Source: LMUY01 sp964242925 (lineage in GTDB: Bacteria; Pseudomonadota; Alphaproteobacteria; Acetobacterales; Acetobacteraceae). Taken from it: a stretch of DNA of 60,789 nt. This document shows positions 32,288 to 41,200 of this stretch, piece after piece. Location of the stretch: positions 1 to 60,789 of the forward strand of contig CAXTBW010000011.1 of the NCBI GenBank assembly GCA_964242925.1, in the 5' to 3' direction. The notes beneath the pieces are model-generated. The model was not told the origin of the DNA. It worked only from the letters and a program-made list of their open reading frames with translations, and did not search any database. Within the stretch, counting starts at the first letter, position 1. Every line of letters starts with the position of its first letter. Both the position numbers and the translations under genes were made by a program.

Positions 32288-33028
32288 CTATAGCAGCCGG
32301 CCGCCCCCCTCGCCACCTGCGAGGGGTATCGGCGCGAAGGCCTCGCCCGCCGCCGCGAACAGCCAGACCGGCGCGCCGGACGCGGGCAGCGCCAGCAGCG
32401 AGGCGCAGACCGTGCCGAAACCACTGTCCGCGCCCACCCGCAGCATGGCGCCGCGCGGGCCCTCCCCGTCGGCCAGCAAGCGGGGCCAGTCCCCCCAGTC
32501 CGGCGGCGCCGGGGCTGTCGCGTCGCGAAACCGCCCCAGGTGGCGCGCCACGCGCGGGCTGCCCAGGTCGTCCGGGTCGTGCGCCGTCGTCATGTGCAGG
32601 CCGGGCGGCAAGGCGCTCGCCTGCACCCGCCCGGCCTCGTCGTTGCGGACGAACCACACGGCGGCCCGGTCGGCGATCACCATGTTGAAGCTGCGGTAGG
32701 ACGCCCCGTCCAGCGCCGCGATCGCGCGCGCCGCGGCGGCCGCGTCATCGTGCTCGAGCGCGAACAGCGGCAGCTCGCCGCGGCTGCGCTTGCCAGGCGC
32801 CGGTCCGAGGCTGCCGGATCGGTTCAGCACCGCGGCGACCAGCCCGGCGCGGTTCACCCCCATCCAGGTGCCGCCGCCGGTCCGGTCCCGCCCCGCGACC
32901 ACGCCGGGCCGGGCCGGCCAGTATGCGGCTGGAGGGTCCCACGGACGGTCCAGGCGCTCGTCCCGGTTGGCGGCGAGCAACAGCGGCCAGGCATGGCCCG
33001 GCCGCTGCAAGGTGATGACGGTGCACAC
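32288..33028 (-). CDS. NRDE-family (TANGO2-like) protein
   Basis: Begins MCTVITLQRPGHAWPLLLAA and then NRDERLDRPW, the N-terminal Cys and NRDE motif that define the family, with GGTWMGVNRAGLVAAVLNRS following. TANGO2-like proteins have been linked to heme or lipid handling, and the bacterial role is not settled. The 246-residue length is normal. The last ~12 residues (PLAGGEGGGRLL) are encoded across a hairpin (CCCCTCGC at 32306-32313, GCGAGGGG at 32319-32326), so a repeat shapes the C-terminus here too. It lies 24 bases upstream of purC on the same strand. Confidence 0.85.
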   Translation of the reverse strand: MCTVITLQRPGHAWPLLLAANRDERLDRPWDPPAAYWPARPGVVAGRDRTGGGTWMGVNRAGLVAAVLNRSGSLGPAPGKRSRGELPLFALEHDDAAAAARAIAALDGASYRSFNMVIADRAAVWFVRNDEAGRVQASALPPGLHMTTAHDPDDLGSPRVARHLGRFRDATAPAPPDWGDWPRLLADGEGPRGAMLRVGADSGFGTVCASLLALPASGAPVWLFAAAGEAFAPIPLAGGEGGGRLL

Positions 33029-33059
33029 GGGCCGGCATCATGGCCCGGCGCGCCGCCCG

Positions 33060-33293
33060 CTACCAGCCGTGATGCCAGCGATGGTACTCCACCCAGCGGC
33101 GGTGCCGCTCCCACCCGTGCTGGCGATGCGCGCGCCAGCCATCTCCATCCCGCCAGCCGCCGTGGTAGTACTGGGCCGGCTGCACCATCGCCGGGTCGAA
33201 CCCGGACGGAAGCGCGGCGGCCGAGGCGGACGTGAACGCGCCGGCGCCGGCCAGTCCGGCGAGGGCAGTCAGTGTCAGCAAGGTCTTGCGCAT
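33060..33293 (-). CDS. Small secreted His/Trp/Arg-rich protein
   Basis: The ATG at 33293 has a strong AAGGAGG-type ribosome-binding site upstream and begins with a signal peptide (MRKTLLTLTALAGLAGAGAF, likely cleavage after ASA). The mature ~45 residues end in a tail rich in His, Trp and Arg (WRAHRQHGWERHRRW, then HHGW). Length 77 residues. The family is not recognised, but small exported His/Trp-rich proteins are common in alphaproteobacteria. Confidence 0.62.
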   Translation of the reverse strand: MRKTLLTLTALAGLAGAGAFTSASAAALPSGFDPAMVQPAQYYHGGWRDGDGWRAHRQHGWERHRRWVEYHRWHHGW

Positions 33294-33397
33294 GTTGGGG
33301 ACCTCCTTCAGATCCGGGTCCAGCATGCCGGACGATCAAGGCCACCCGATGTGCGGATTGCGCGCGAATTCGGGCACGGCGATGCGGGAGAACGGTC

Positions 33398-34282
33398 ATG
33401 ACGCAGCAGGTTCCCTTGGATGCGGCCAACGAGGCCGGCGCCGATGCGGATGGCATGCTGGCGGTGGCCGCCGACCTCGCGGTGAAACGCCTGCTGATCG
33501 TGAACGTGGTGTTCGTCGGCGCCCCGGACGCGGGGGACCGCGGCTGGGTGCTGGTCGATGCCGGCCTGCCCGGGACGGCGTCGGCCATCACGGCGGCCGC
33601 GGCGGCGCGGTTCGGCAAGGACGCGCGCCCGGGCGCCATCGTCATGACGCACGGCCACTTCGACCATTTCGGCGCGCTGGAAACCCTGGCCGCGCAATGG
33701 GACGCGCCCGTCTACGCCCACCCGGACGAACACCCGTACATGAACGGGCAAGCCTCGTATCCGCCGCCGGACGCCTCCGTCGGGGGCGGGCTGATGTCCA
33801 CCTTGTCGCCGCTCTACCCGCGCGGTCCGGTCGACGTGTCGGGCCGGCTGCACGCGCTGCCCGCGGACGGCTCGCTGCCCCTGATGCCAGGCTGGCGGTG
33901 GCTGCACACGCCGGGCCACTCGGTGGGGCATTGCTCGTTCTGGCGGGAGGCGGACCGCACGCTCATCGCCGGCGACGCGGTGATCACCACGGCGCAGGAA
34001 TCGGCCTACGCCGCCACGGCGCAGGCGCCGGAGCTGCACGGGCCGCCGATGTACTACACGCAGGATTGGCCCAGCGCCCGCGACTCGGTCCGCAAATTGG
34101 CGCCGCTGGAGCCGGAACTGCTGGTCACCGGGCACGGCCGGCCGATGCGCGGTCCGGACATGCGGGCCGCGTTGCACCGCCTGGCCGCGGAGTTCGACAG
34201 CATCGCGCACCCGCTGCGCTCGAAGTACCAGGATCACCCGGTGTCGGCGGCGGACGGCAGCGCCTACGTGCGGAAAGGTTAG
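33398..34282 (+). CDS. Metallo-beta-lactamase-fold hydrolase
   Basis: The ATG at 33398 is preceded by GGGAG. The 294-residue protein has IVMTHGHFDHFGALETLAAQ (HxHxDH metal site), LHTPGHSVGHCSFWREA (third His), LIAGDAVITTAQES (bridging Asp) and LLVTGHGRPM (last His), a complete binuclear zinc site. Family members hydrolyse lactones, thioesters or organophosphates; nothing here fixes the substrate. No signal peptide, so cytosolic. Confidence 0.88.
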   Translation: MTQQVPLDAANEAGADADGMLAVAADLAVKRLLIVNVVFVGAPDAGDRGWVLVDAGLPGTASAITAAAAARFGKDARPGAIVMTHGHFDHFGALETLAAQWDAPVYAHPDEHPYMNGQASYPPPDASVGGGLMSTLSPLYPRGPVDVSGRLHALPADGSLPLMPGWRWLHTPGHSVGHCSFWREADRTLIAGDAVITTAQESAYAATAQAPELHGPPMYYTQDWPSARDSVRKLAPLEPELLVTGHGRPMRGPDMRAALHRLAAEFDSIAHPLRSKYQDHPVSAADGSAYVRKG

Positions 34283-34294
34283 CGCCGACACCGG

Positions 34295-34330
34295 CATTGC
34301 AAGGAGCGCCTGCGACGAGGCGATCCAGCC
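34295..34330. repeat. Fragment of the CATTGCGAG...GCAATCCA repeat family
   Basis: CATTGCAAGGAGCGCCTGCG and then GAGGCGATCCAGCC match one half of the repeats at 4443, 11284 and 21366; the other half is missing. It lies in the 169-base gap between the MBL and SDR genes. Confidence 0.6.
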
Positions 34331-34451
34331 TCGGACACCGCACGCGCCGGTCTGGAACCAGGTGCAATCGGCCTGCCTGACCGCTCCGGCGCCCTGGACT
34401 GGCCCGGCGCATTGCGGGAGGGTTGCCCGTTAAAACGCGGGAGGGGAAACC

Positions 34452-35357
34452 ATGCTGGACGGCAAAGTCGCTATCGTCACCGGCGCCGGGGGCGGGATTG
34501 GGCGGGAGATCGCGATCGCCATGGCGCTGGCAGGCGCCGCGGTGGTCATCAACGACGTGGGCGCGTCGCTGTCGGGCGAGGGCCTGTCCGGCGCGCCCGG
34601 GGAACAAACCAAGCAGATCATCGAGCAGCGCGGCGGGCGCGCCGCCGTCAGCACCGACAGCGTGGCCGAGTGGGACTCGGCGCAGCGCATCGTCCAATGC
34701 GCGATGGACTCGTTCGGCCGGGTCGACATCGTCGTGAACAACGCCGGCATCCTGCGCGACGTGATCTTCCACAAGATGTCGCCGAAGGACTGGCTGGACG
34801 TGATCGGCGTGCACCTGAACGGCAGCTTCTTCGTCAGCCGCGCCGCGGCGGAAGCGTTCCGCGCGCAATCCTCCGGCGCCTACGTGCACATGACCAGCAC
34901 GTCCGGGCTGGTGGGCAATTTCGGCCAGGCGAACTATTCCGCGGCCAAGCTGGGCATCACCGCGCTGAGCAAATCAATCGCCCTGGACATGCAGCGCTAC
35001 AACGTGCGGTCCAACTGCATCGCCCCGTTCGCGTGGAGCCGCATGACGGCCGCGATCCCGGCCGAAACGCCGGACCAGAAGGCGCGGGTGGCCAAGCTGC
35101 AGCTGATGACGCCGGACAAGAACGCCCCGCTGGCGGTGTTCCTGGCCAGCGACGCCGCGGCCGGGTTCAGCGGCCAGGTGTTCGCAACGCGCTACAACGA
35201 GATCTTCCTGATGAGCCAGAGCCGCCCCTTGCGCTCCGTCCATCGCGGCGAGGGCTGGACGCCGGAGTTGATCGCAGAGCACGCGGCGCCGGCGCTTAGG
35301 TCCAGCCTGCTCCCGCTCGACCGCAGCCAGGACGTGTTCAGCTGGGACCCGGTCTGA
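34452..35357 (+). CDS. Short-chain dehydrogenase/reductase
   Basis: A 301-residue SDR. The cofactor motif is VAIVTGAGGGIGREIAIAMA, with VVINDVGASLSGEG after it (Asp suggests NAD preference), VNNAGILRD, and the catalytic Ser/Tyr/Lys in MTSTSGLVGNFGQANYSAAK. The long C-terminal part after residue ~200 and the overall pattern resemble the dehydrogenase part of peroxisomal-type multifunctional beta-oxidation enzymes (3-hydroxyacyl-CoA dehydrogenase-like). AGGGGA lies just before the ATG. The exact substrate is not certain. Confidence 0.85.
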   Translation: MLDGKVAIVTGAGGGIGREIAIAMALAGAAVVINDVGASLSGEGLSGAPGEQTKQIIEQRGGRAAVSTDSVAEWDSAQRIVQCAMDSFGRVDIVVNNAGILRDVIFHKMSPKDWLDVIGVHLNGSFFVSRAAAEAFRAQSSGAYVHMTSTSGLVGNFGQANYSAAKLGITALSKSIALDMQRYNVRSNCIAPFAWSRMTAAIPAETPDQKARVAKLQLMTPDKNAPLAVFLASDAAAGFSGQVFATRYNEIFLMSQSRPLRSVHRGEGWTPELIAEHAAPALRSSLLPLDRSQDVFSWDPV

Positions 35358-35364
35358 CGGACCT

Positions 35365-35395
35365 CGCCCTCTCCCGTTCATGACGGGAGAGGGCG
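35365..35395. terminator. Strong hairpin between convergent genes, probable bidirectional terminator
   Basis: Arms CGCCCTCTCCCGT (35365-35377) and ACGGGAGAGGGCG (35383-35395) pair perfectly over 13 bases with a short loop. It lies 8 bases after the SDR stop and 5 bases before the stop of the convergent secreted-protein gene. Related in sequence to the repeat inside rimM. No T-tract on either side. Confidence 0.65.
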
Positions 35396-35399
35396 GTTC

Positions 35400-35867
35400 C
35401 TAGTCGTCGCTCTGCGAGCGGACGCGCGGCAGGCGGGCGTTGCGCCCGGTGAAAACAATCTGCTCGAGATCACAAAGATTTTGCCGGCGCAGCAATTCTT
35501 CACGTTTGTCGTGGTAGACGACCCGGACGTCGAACATGCAGCCGGTGTTCTGCGCAGGGCCGGCGATGAGACGGCTGTGACCCGGCAGCGAGAGCGTGCC
35601 CAAAAGATCGTCGCCCCAGTTCTGTTCCGTCACCGGGGAGATGTTCAGCGTATCGATCACCATGTCGCTGTTGTTGATCAGCGTGAAGCGCGTGTTGTTC
35701 TCGCGCGGCGTGGTCGCGGGGGCGGGCCGCGCAGGCTGCGGCGCGGGGGCGAGTTGCGGCGGGGCGTCGAAGTTCTTCTGTGCGACAGCCGCGGGCGCCG
35801 CGATCAAGCCGATGCCGGACAAGGTCAGAGCCAAGGCCAGCATCGACGAAAAGGACGTAGCGCGCAT
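35400..35867 (-). CDS. Secreted protein of unknown function
   Basis: A 155-residue exported protein: the signal peptide MRATSFSSMLALALTLSGIG ends near AVAQ, a Pro/Ala-rich linker follows, then a conserved-looking domain with TRFTLINNSDMVIDTLNISP, GTLSLPGHSRLIAGPAQNTG, CMFDVRVVYHDKREELLRRQ and NLCDLEQIVFTG. The two Cys could form a disulfide. The pattern resembles periplasmic proteins found beside small stress genes in alphaproteobacteria, but no function is known. The start at 35867 is set by AAGGAG 6 bases upstream, which itself lies inside an alternative ATG frame starting at 35882. Confidence 0.62.
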   Translation of the reverse strand: MRATSFSSMLALALTLSGIGLIAAPAAVAQKNFDAPPQLAPAPQPARPAPATTPRENNTRFTLINNSDMVIDTLNISPVTEQNWGDDLLGTLSLPGHSRLIAGPAQNTGCMFDVRVVYHDKREELLRRQNLCDLEQIVFTGRNARLPRVRSQSDD

Positions 35868-35873
35868 AAATCG

Positions 35874-35879
35874 CTCCTT
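35874..35879 (-). promoter_or_regulatory. Ribosome-binding site AAGGAG deciding the start at 35867
   Basis: Reverse-strand AAGGAG with 6 bases (CGATTT) to the ATG at 35867. The alternative upstream ATG at 35882 would place this site inside the coding region and has no comparable site of its own. Confidence 0.7.
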
Positions 35880-36063
35880 CATGAAGGAAAGGCATCATAC
35901 ACGTTCCAGGGTCGGACCGAAATGGCCCAATCCGTCTTGCGAGGAAAGTTTACGTTAATCTCTTCCGGCGAGACTGGCGCACGTGACCTGGAAAAGCCGG
36001 GCAGCTCTCGTCTAGCGCTCGCGCGGTCGCCGCGGAGTGTCCGGACACGCAGGAGCATCGCGC

Positions 36064-37263
36064 GTGTCGGCTTCCCAGCGCCTCACCGCCACCGGCGGCA
36101 TCACCCGCCGCAGTTGCATCCCCGGGTTCGCGCTGGCCACGTCGGGGCTCGCCGCGGCGCTCGGGCTCGGAGTCTCGGAATTCGGGCCTCGTTGGGGTGA
36201 TGGCGCGCCGCTGCGGGTGGAGCGGGCTAATCCACCGGCGGATGCGGCCGTCAGCCTGCCGGCGCCTGCGGTTCCGCGCATACAGGTCCATTCGGCGGCC
36301 CTGCGGCAGGACTGGCTGGCGTTCCGCCATCTATACGTGACGCCAGAGGGCCGGGTGATCGACACCGGCAACGGCAATGCATCGCACAGCGAAGGGCAGG
36401 GGTGGGGATTGATGGCCGCGCAGGCGGCGGATGACCCGGACACCTTCGCGCGCCTGCTCGATTGGACGACGCGCAACCTTCGCAGACGCCCCTACGACGT
36501 GCTGCACGCATGGCGCTACAAACCGGGCGACGCCAACCCGGTGGCCGACCTGAACAACGCCACCGACGGCGATCTCTTCATCGCCGCCGCCCTGGCGCGG
36601 GCCGCAGCGCGCTGGAACCGGCCGGACTACGCGGCGCAGGCGGCCCGGTTGGCGCGCTGCATCCTGAGCCTGGTGCGCACCGCGGGCGCCCGCACGGTGT
36701 TGCTGCCGGGCGCATCCGGCTTCGACAGGTCGGACAGCCTGATGATCAACCCGTCCTATTACACGTTTGGACTATTCCCGGACCTTGCGGCGCTGGCGCC
36801 GTCGCCGCTTTGGCAGGTGCTGCGGCAGGACGGCGCGGCGCTCGTCCTGCAAGGACGCTACGGGCGCTGGCGCCTGCCGCCGGACTGGATCAGGGTCGAC
36901 CGGCGAGACGGGTCGCTCAGCATTGCGCCGGACTGGGCGCCGCGTTTCTCGTGGGACGCGATCCGGGTGCCGTTGCATCTTGCATGGGCTGGATTGCCAG
37001 CCGAGCCTTTATTCGAGTCATTTCGTCAATATTGGAACGCGGGACGCGGCGCACCCGCTTGGACTGATCTTATTACCGGCGAAATAGCGCCATATTCCGC
37101 CCCGGCGGGAATTCGCGCGGTCGCCGCAGTCGCTTCGAGGACCAATATACTGGACCAACAGGTCGCGCTTCCGTCTATAATGGCGGCCAACGATTATTAT
37201 GGCGCTGGACTCGTGCTTTTGTCGCGCCTCGCGATGGAGGAATCAGGGCGCTCAGCTGCATAG
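36064..37263 (+). CDS. Glycoside hydrolase family 8 endoglucanase of the cellulose operon
   Basis: Periplasmic cellulase equivalent to CMCax/BcsZ, which trims glucan chains during cellulose export. With the GTG at 36064 (AGGAG 8 bases upstream) it has 399 residues. A twin-arginine-like leader, TGGITRRSCIPGFALATSGL, is followed by a hydrophobic stretch. Catalytic Glu110 lies in NGNASHSEGQGWGLMAAQAA and Asp168/Asp170 in LNNATDGDLFIAAALA; MINPSYYTFGLFPDLAALAP is also characteristic. It is the first gene of the bcs locus, as in Komagataeibacter. A GTG at 36037 is an alternative start. Confidence 0.88.
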   Translation: MSASQRLTATGGITRRSCIPGFALATSGLAAALGLGVSEFGPRWGDGAPLRVERANPPADAAVSLPAPAVPRIQVHSAALRQDWLAFRHLYVTPEGRVIDTGNGNASHSEGQGWGLMAAQAADDPDTFARLLDWTTRNLRRRPYDVLHAWRYKPGDANPVADLNNATDGDLFIAAALARAAARWNRPDYAAQAARLARCILSLVRTAGARTVLLPGASGFDRSDSLMINPSYYTFGLFPDLAALAPSPLWQVLRQDGAALVLQGRYGRWRLPPDWIRVDRRDGSLSIAPDWAPRFSWDAIRVPLHLAWAGLPAEPLFESFRQYWNAGRGAPAWTDLITGEIAPYSAPAGIRAVAAVASRTNILDQQVALPSIMAANDYYGAGLVLLSRLAMEESGRSAA

Positions 37264-37277
37264 CTGGAGAGGGTTGG

Positions 37278-38087
37278 ATGAGCGACGGTTCAAGCGATGT
37301 GACCAAGGCCCTCGCCGCGTTCGGTGCGCCAGCGATCCGCTATCATAGCTTCGGTCACTCGTCGGCCCGGCCATCGAGCGTGGCGCTGCCTCGCCGTGCG
37401 ATGCCGCCGCAGCCGGCGCCGGTGGCCCAAGTGGAGCCAATCGCCGCGCCGGACGGGGTCTCGGACGCACGGGAGCTTCCCGTCGCCGCGCCGCTCATGC
37501 AGCCGCGGCCAGCCCCGGCGCCGCTGGCTGCGTTCACCCCCGCTCCAGTCGCGGCGTCGACGATGTTTCCGTCCGCGTCGCCGGTTGCGTTCCCGGCGAA
37601 GGCTCCGGCCGCTATGGACGACTTCGCCACCGCAATGCCTCCCACCCCGCCCCAGCCCGCGCGCGAGCAAACGTTCAGGCGGTCGGCGTTTCTGCCCGCC
37701 GCGCCGATCGCGGCGGCTCCCGTCGCGGCAGTTCCGCCGCGCCGGCTGGCGGAATGGGCGGCGCCGATCGTCGCAGCGCCAGCCAATGCGCCGCAACCGC
37801 CTGTTTCACGATCGCTTCCGCCGCTGCTTCGACCCGAGCCCGTGCAACAGAGGGCTTATCCCATCAGGGCCGCGGCTCCGCCGCCTGTGGCTCAGACGCA
37901 GTCGTTGCGTCCCGCGCCGCCGACCGCCACCAGTCCGAGAGAGGCGGCTCCTATCACCCAGGCAAGGCCTTCGCGGGTGCGACCTGCACCGATCGGGCCG
38001 GTCTCCACGCTGACTTTGCCGGAGCTTTTCGCGTTTCTCGCGACGATCCCGGACCCGCCGGGTGATGGCGACGCTCGACTGGTTTAA
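37278..38087 (+). CDS. Cellulose-complementing-protein (CcpAx/BcsO)-like proline-rich protein
   Basis: A 269-residue Ala/Pro-rich, mostly disordered protein. The N-terminal SDVTKALAAFGAPAIRYHSF and the C-terminal STLTLPELFAFLATIPD recall the two short conserved ends of CcpAx and BcsO, joined by a long low-complexity linker. In Komagataeibacter CcpAx binds BcsD and is needed for crystalline cellulose. The identification rests on these short motifs and on position, 14 bases after GH8 and before bcsAB, as in the acetic acid bacterial operon. No signal peptide, so cytosolic as expected. Confidence 0.6.
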   Translation: MSDGSSDVTKALAAFGAPAIRYHSFGHSSARPSSVALPRRAMPPQPAPVAQVEPIAAPDGVSDARELPVAAPLMQPRPAPAPLAAFTPAPVAASTMFPSASPVAFPAKAPAAMDDFATAMPPTPPQPAREQTFRRSAFLPAAPIAAAPVAAVPPRRLAEWAAPIVAAPANAPQPPVSRSLPPLLRPEPVQQRAYPIRAAAPPPVAQTQSLRPAPPTATSPREAAPITQARPSRVRPAPIGPVSTLTLPELFAFLATIPDPPGDGDARLV

Positions 38088-38279
38088 TCCGGGACGTCTC
38101 CGTTCCATGACGCGATTGCGCTTCGGCAAACACGCTGTTGCTGCGCAAGCACGCTCGGCGTCGGAGCATGATGCAGCAGGTTCCACATTAATATGCTGGA
38201 TAGGTCAGGGCTCTAGAATACGACGTAGACCCCCAAGCAAGACGCCGAGCCGCACGGGTGTCTAACTGAAAGAGCCGCG

Positions 38280-41200
38280 ATGAGTGAGACGAGGCGGATG
38301 CGTCGAGCGCACTGGCAGGGAGTTCCGCGCGGGGGACTGCTCAGCCGCATCGTCGACATGATCGCCGGCGTTATTGGCGCGGTATTGTTGATAGCCGTCG
38401 CCACAGTCCAGCTCGAACCGCGACAACAGGCGATCTTGGCTGTGACGGCGGCGATCGTGTTCCTGATCGCGAACCGTTTTCGTGGCCGCTACATCTCCGT
38501 CTTCCTGGTCGTGCTCAGCCTTGCCGTCTCCATGCGGTACATTTTCTGGCGACTGACCGAGACGCTCGACTTCGACAGCCTGCCGGAACTCCTGCTCGGA
38601 GCCGGCCTGATCATCGCGGAATGCTACGCCATACTCGTGCTGGTGCTCGGCTACATCCAGACGCTGTGGCCGCTGGAGCGCCGGCCGATCGCGATGCCGG
38701 AAGACACATCGTTATGGCCGACGGTCGACGTGTTCGTGCCGACCTACAACGAGCCGATATCGATCGTGCGCGCCACCGTCCTCGGAGCGATCGCGATCGA
38801 TTGGCCGCCGGATAAACTGCGGATCCACTTGCTCGACGATGGACGGCGGGAGGAGTTCCGGCAGTTCGCGGCCGAGTGCGGCATCGGCTACGTCACGCGC
38901 GCGGACAACCTGCACGCCAAGGCCGGCAATCTGAACAATGCGCTGGCGCAGACGGACGGCGAGTTCATCGCGGTGTTCGACAGCGACCACATCCCGACCC
39001 GCGCATTTCTGCAGATGACCATGGGTTGGATGATCGCCGAGCCGCGCAACGCGCTCGTGCAGACGCCGCACCATTTCTATTCGCCCGATCCGTTCCAGCG
39101 CAACCTCGCTTCCGGCACGCGCGTGCCGGCCGAGGGCAACATGTTCTACGGCTTGGTGCAGGACGCCAACGATTATTGGAATTCCGCGTTCTTCTGCGGT
39201 TCCTGCGCGGTGTTGCGACGCACGGCTTTGGAGGAGATCGACGGCTTCGCGGTGGAGACCGTGACCGAGGACGCGCACACGATGCTGAAGATGCATCGGC
39301 GCGGTTGGGACAGCTGCTACCTGCGGCTTCCGCTGGCGGCCGGCCTGGCGACCGAACGGCTCATCTCGCACATCGGCCAGCGAGTGCGCTGGGCGCGCGG
39401 GATGATCCAGATCTTCCGCATCGACAACCCGATGTTCGGGCCCGGCCTCACGATCGGACAGCGCATCTGCTACCTGCAGGCGATGGGGCACTTCTTCTTC
39501 GCGGTGCCCCGCATCGTGTTCCTGACGGCGCCGCTTGCCTATCTTCTATTCGGCCTCAACATCATTGCGGCCTCGCCGCTGGCCATCGTTTCGTATGCGC
39601 TGCCGCACATTTTCCATTCGGTGGCCACGAACTCGCGTCTGCAACGCAACAACCGGCACTCGTTCTGGTCCGAAATCTACGAGACGGTGCTGGCGCTGTT
39701 CCTCGTGCGGGTGACGATCGCGACCTTATTCGCGCCTCGGCGAGGCAAGTTCAACGTCACGAACAAGGGGGGACTGCTCGAGAACGGCTATTTCGACCTT
39801 GCCGCGGTTTATCCCAACCTGATCCTGGCGTTCTTCCTGGTCGCGGGCGTGATGCGCGGGTTGGTCGGCCTGGTGTTCTTCCAGACCGAGCAGCTGCCAT
39901 TCCAGGCGTTGCTGCTCAACAGCATCTGGGGCGGCTTCTCGCTGCTGACCATCTTGGCGGCGCTGGCGGTGGGCCGGGAAACCCGGCAGATGCGCTCCCG
40001 GCCCCGCGTGCGCGCAACCGTGCCGGTCGCAATCCACCTGCCGGATGGCCGCACCGTCTCGGGCACGACTCAGGATTTGTCGCAGGGCGGCAGTTACGTC
40101 GTCGCCGAGCGGCCAGTCGGCGTTACGGACGCCTCGCTGGTCCAATTCGAGTTCATCATCGGGGGCGAGCCGGTGGTCATCCCGGCCCGCCTGCTGCGGT
40201 GGGAGCAGCGCTTCCTCCAAGTAAGGTTCCAGCCCGCCGACATCGCGGACGAGGCCGCGATCGTGCAGGCGGTTTTCGGTCGCGCCGATGCCTGGACCGA
40301 TTGGAGCGCCTATCCGGTCGACCGGCCGCTGGTTAGTCTGTTTCGCGTGCTGATCAGCATCGGCGGGCTGTTCCGGCGGCCCGATCGCGCCTCTCAACGG
40401 GCCTCGGGCAGCGGGCCAGCGGCCCCGAGCCGACGGCAATTGGTCGGCACGGCGGCGGCGATCGCCCTCATGCTGGTTCCCGCCGCGGCGCACTCGCAAA
40501 TTTCCGCACCGACAGGCGGCGGGTTCGTCGTGCGGCCGATCCCGGGTGCGGCGCCGCCGCCGCTCGCGATCCCGCGACCGCCCAGCCTGCTTGGCATGCC
40601 GGCGGCATCACCCGAGCCGCCGCAGCGCGTGTACGTGACCGGGGCGCCTCCTTCAGCAACGCCGGCGTCGCTGGCCGCGCCCGACCCGAACGCGCCGCCG
40701 CTGCCGGCGAATGTTTCCGAGCCGGCGCTCGCGCCGCGGTCCGGGCCGCCGGCCTTCGTGTCCGCCGCCGGCGCCGCCCAAACGCGGCAGCTCGTGTTGA
40801 CCATCCACCAGTTGGGCGCCCTCGGTCCGCTCACCTTGCGCGGCACGAGTGAGCTGCAGGGCGTGCAGTTTGGCATCCGCGCCGACGAGGTGGTCACGGC
40901 GGCGGCGCTGAATCTGTCGGGCGCCATGTCGCCGGCGCTGATCCCGGAGTTCAGCAATGTCACGGTGACGCTGAACGAGCAGTATGTCGGGACCATTCCG
41001 GTCAACCGCGACCAGCCCCGTTTCGAGAACTTCGAGCTGCCGATCAGCCCGGTGTTCTTCCAGGACAACAACCGGCTGAACTTCCGTTTCAGCGGCCGCT
41101 ACACGCCCGAGTGCAACGATCCGCTGAGCGGCCTGCTCTGGTCGACCATCTCGGACACGTCGACGCTGACGCTGACCCTGGAGCGTTTGCCGCCGCAGCG

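Noticed and set aside
38062..38265. 67-residue ORF starting inside the ccp-like gene's end (MATLDWFNPGRLRSMTRLRF...)
   Set aside because: No ribosome-binding site, no family resemblance to known small bcs proteins, and codon pattern fades after the first 20 codons. It could still be a small bcs protein, but I cannot support it.
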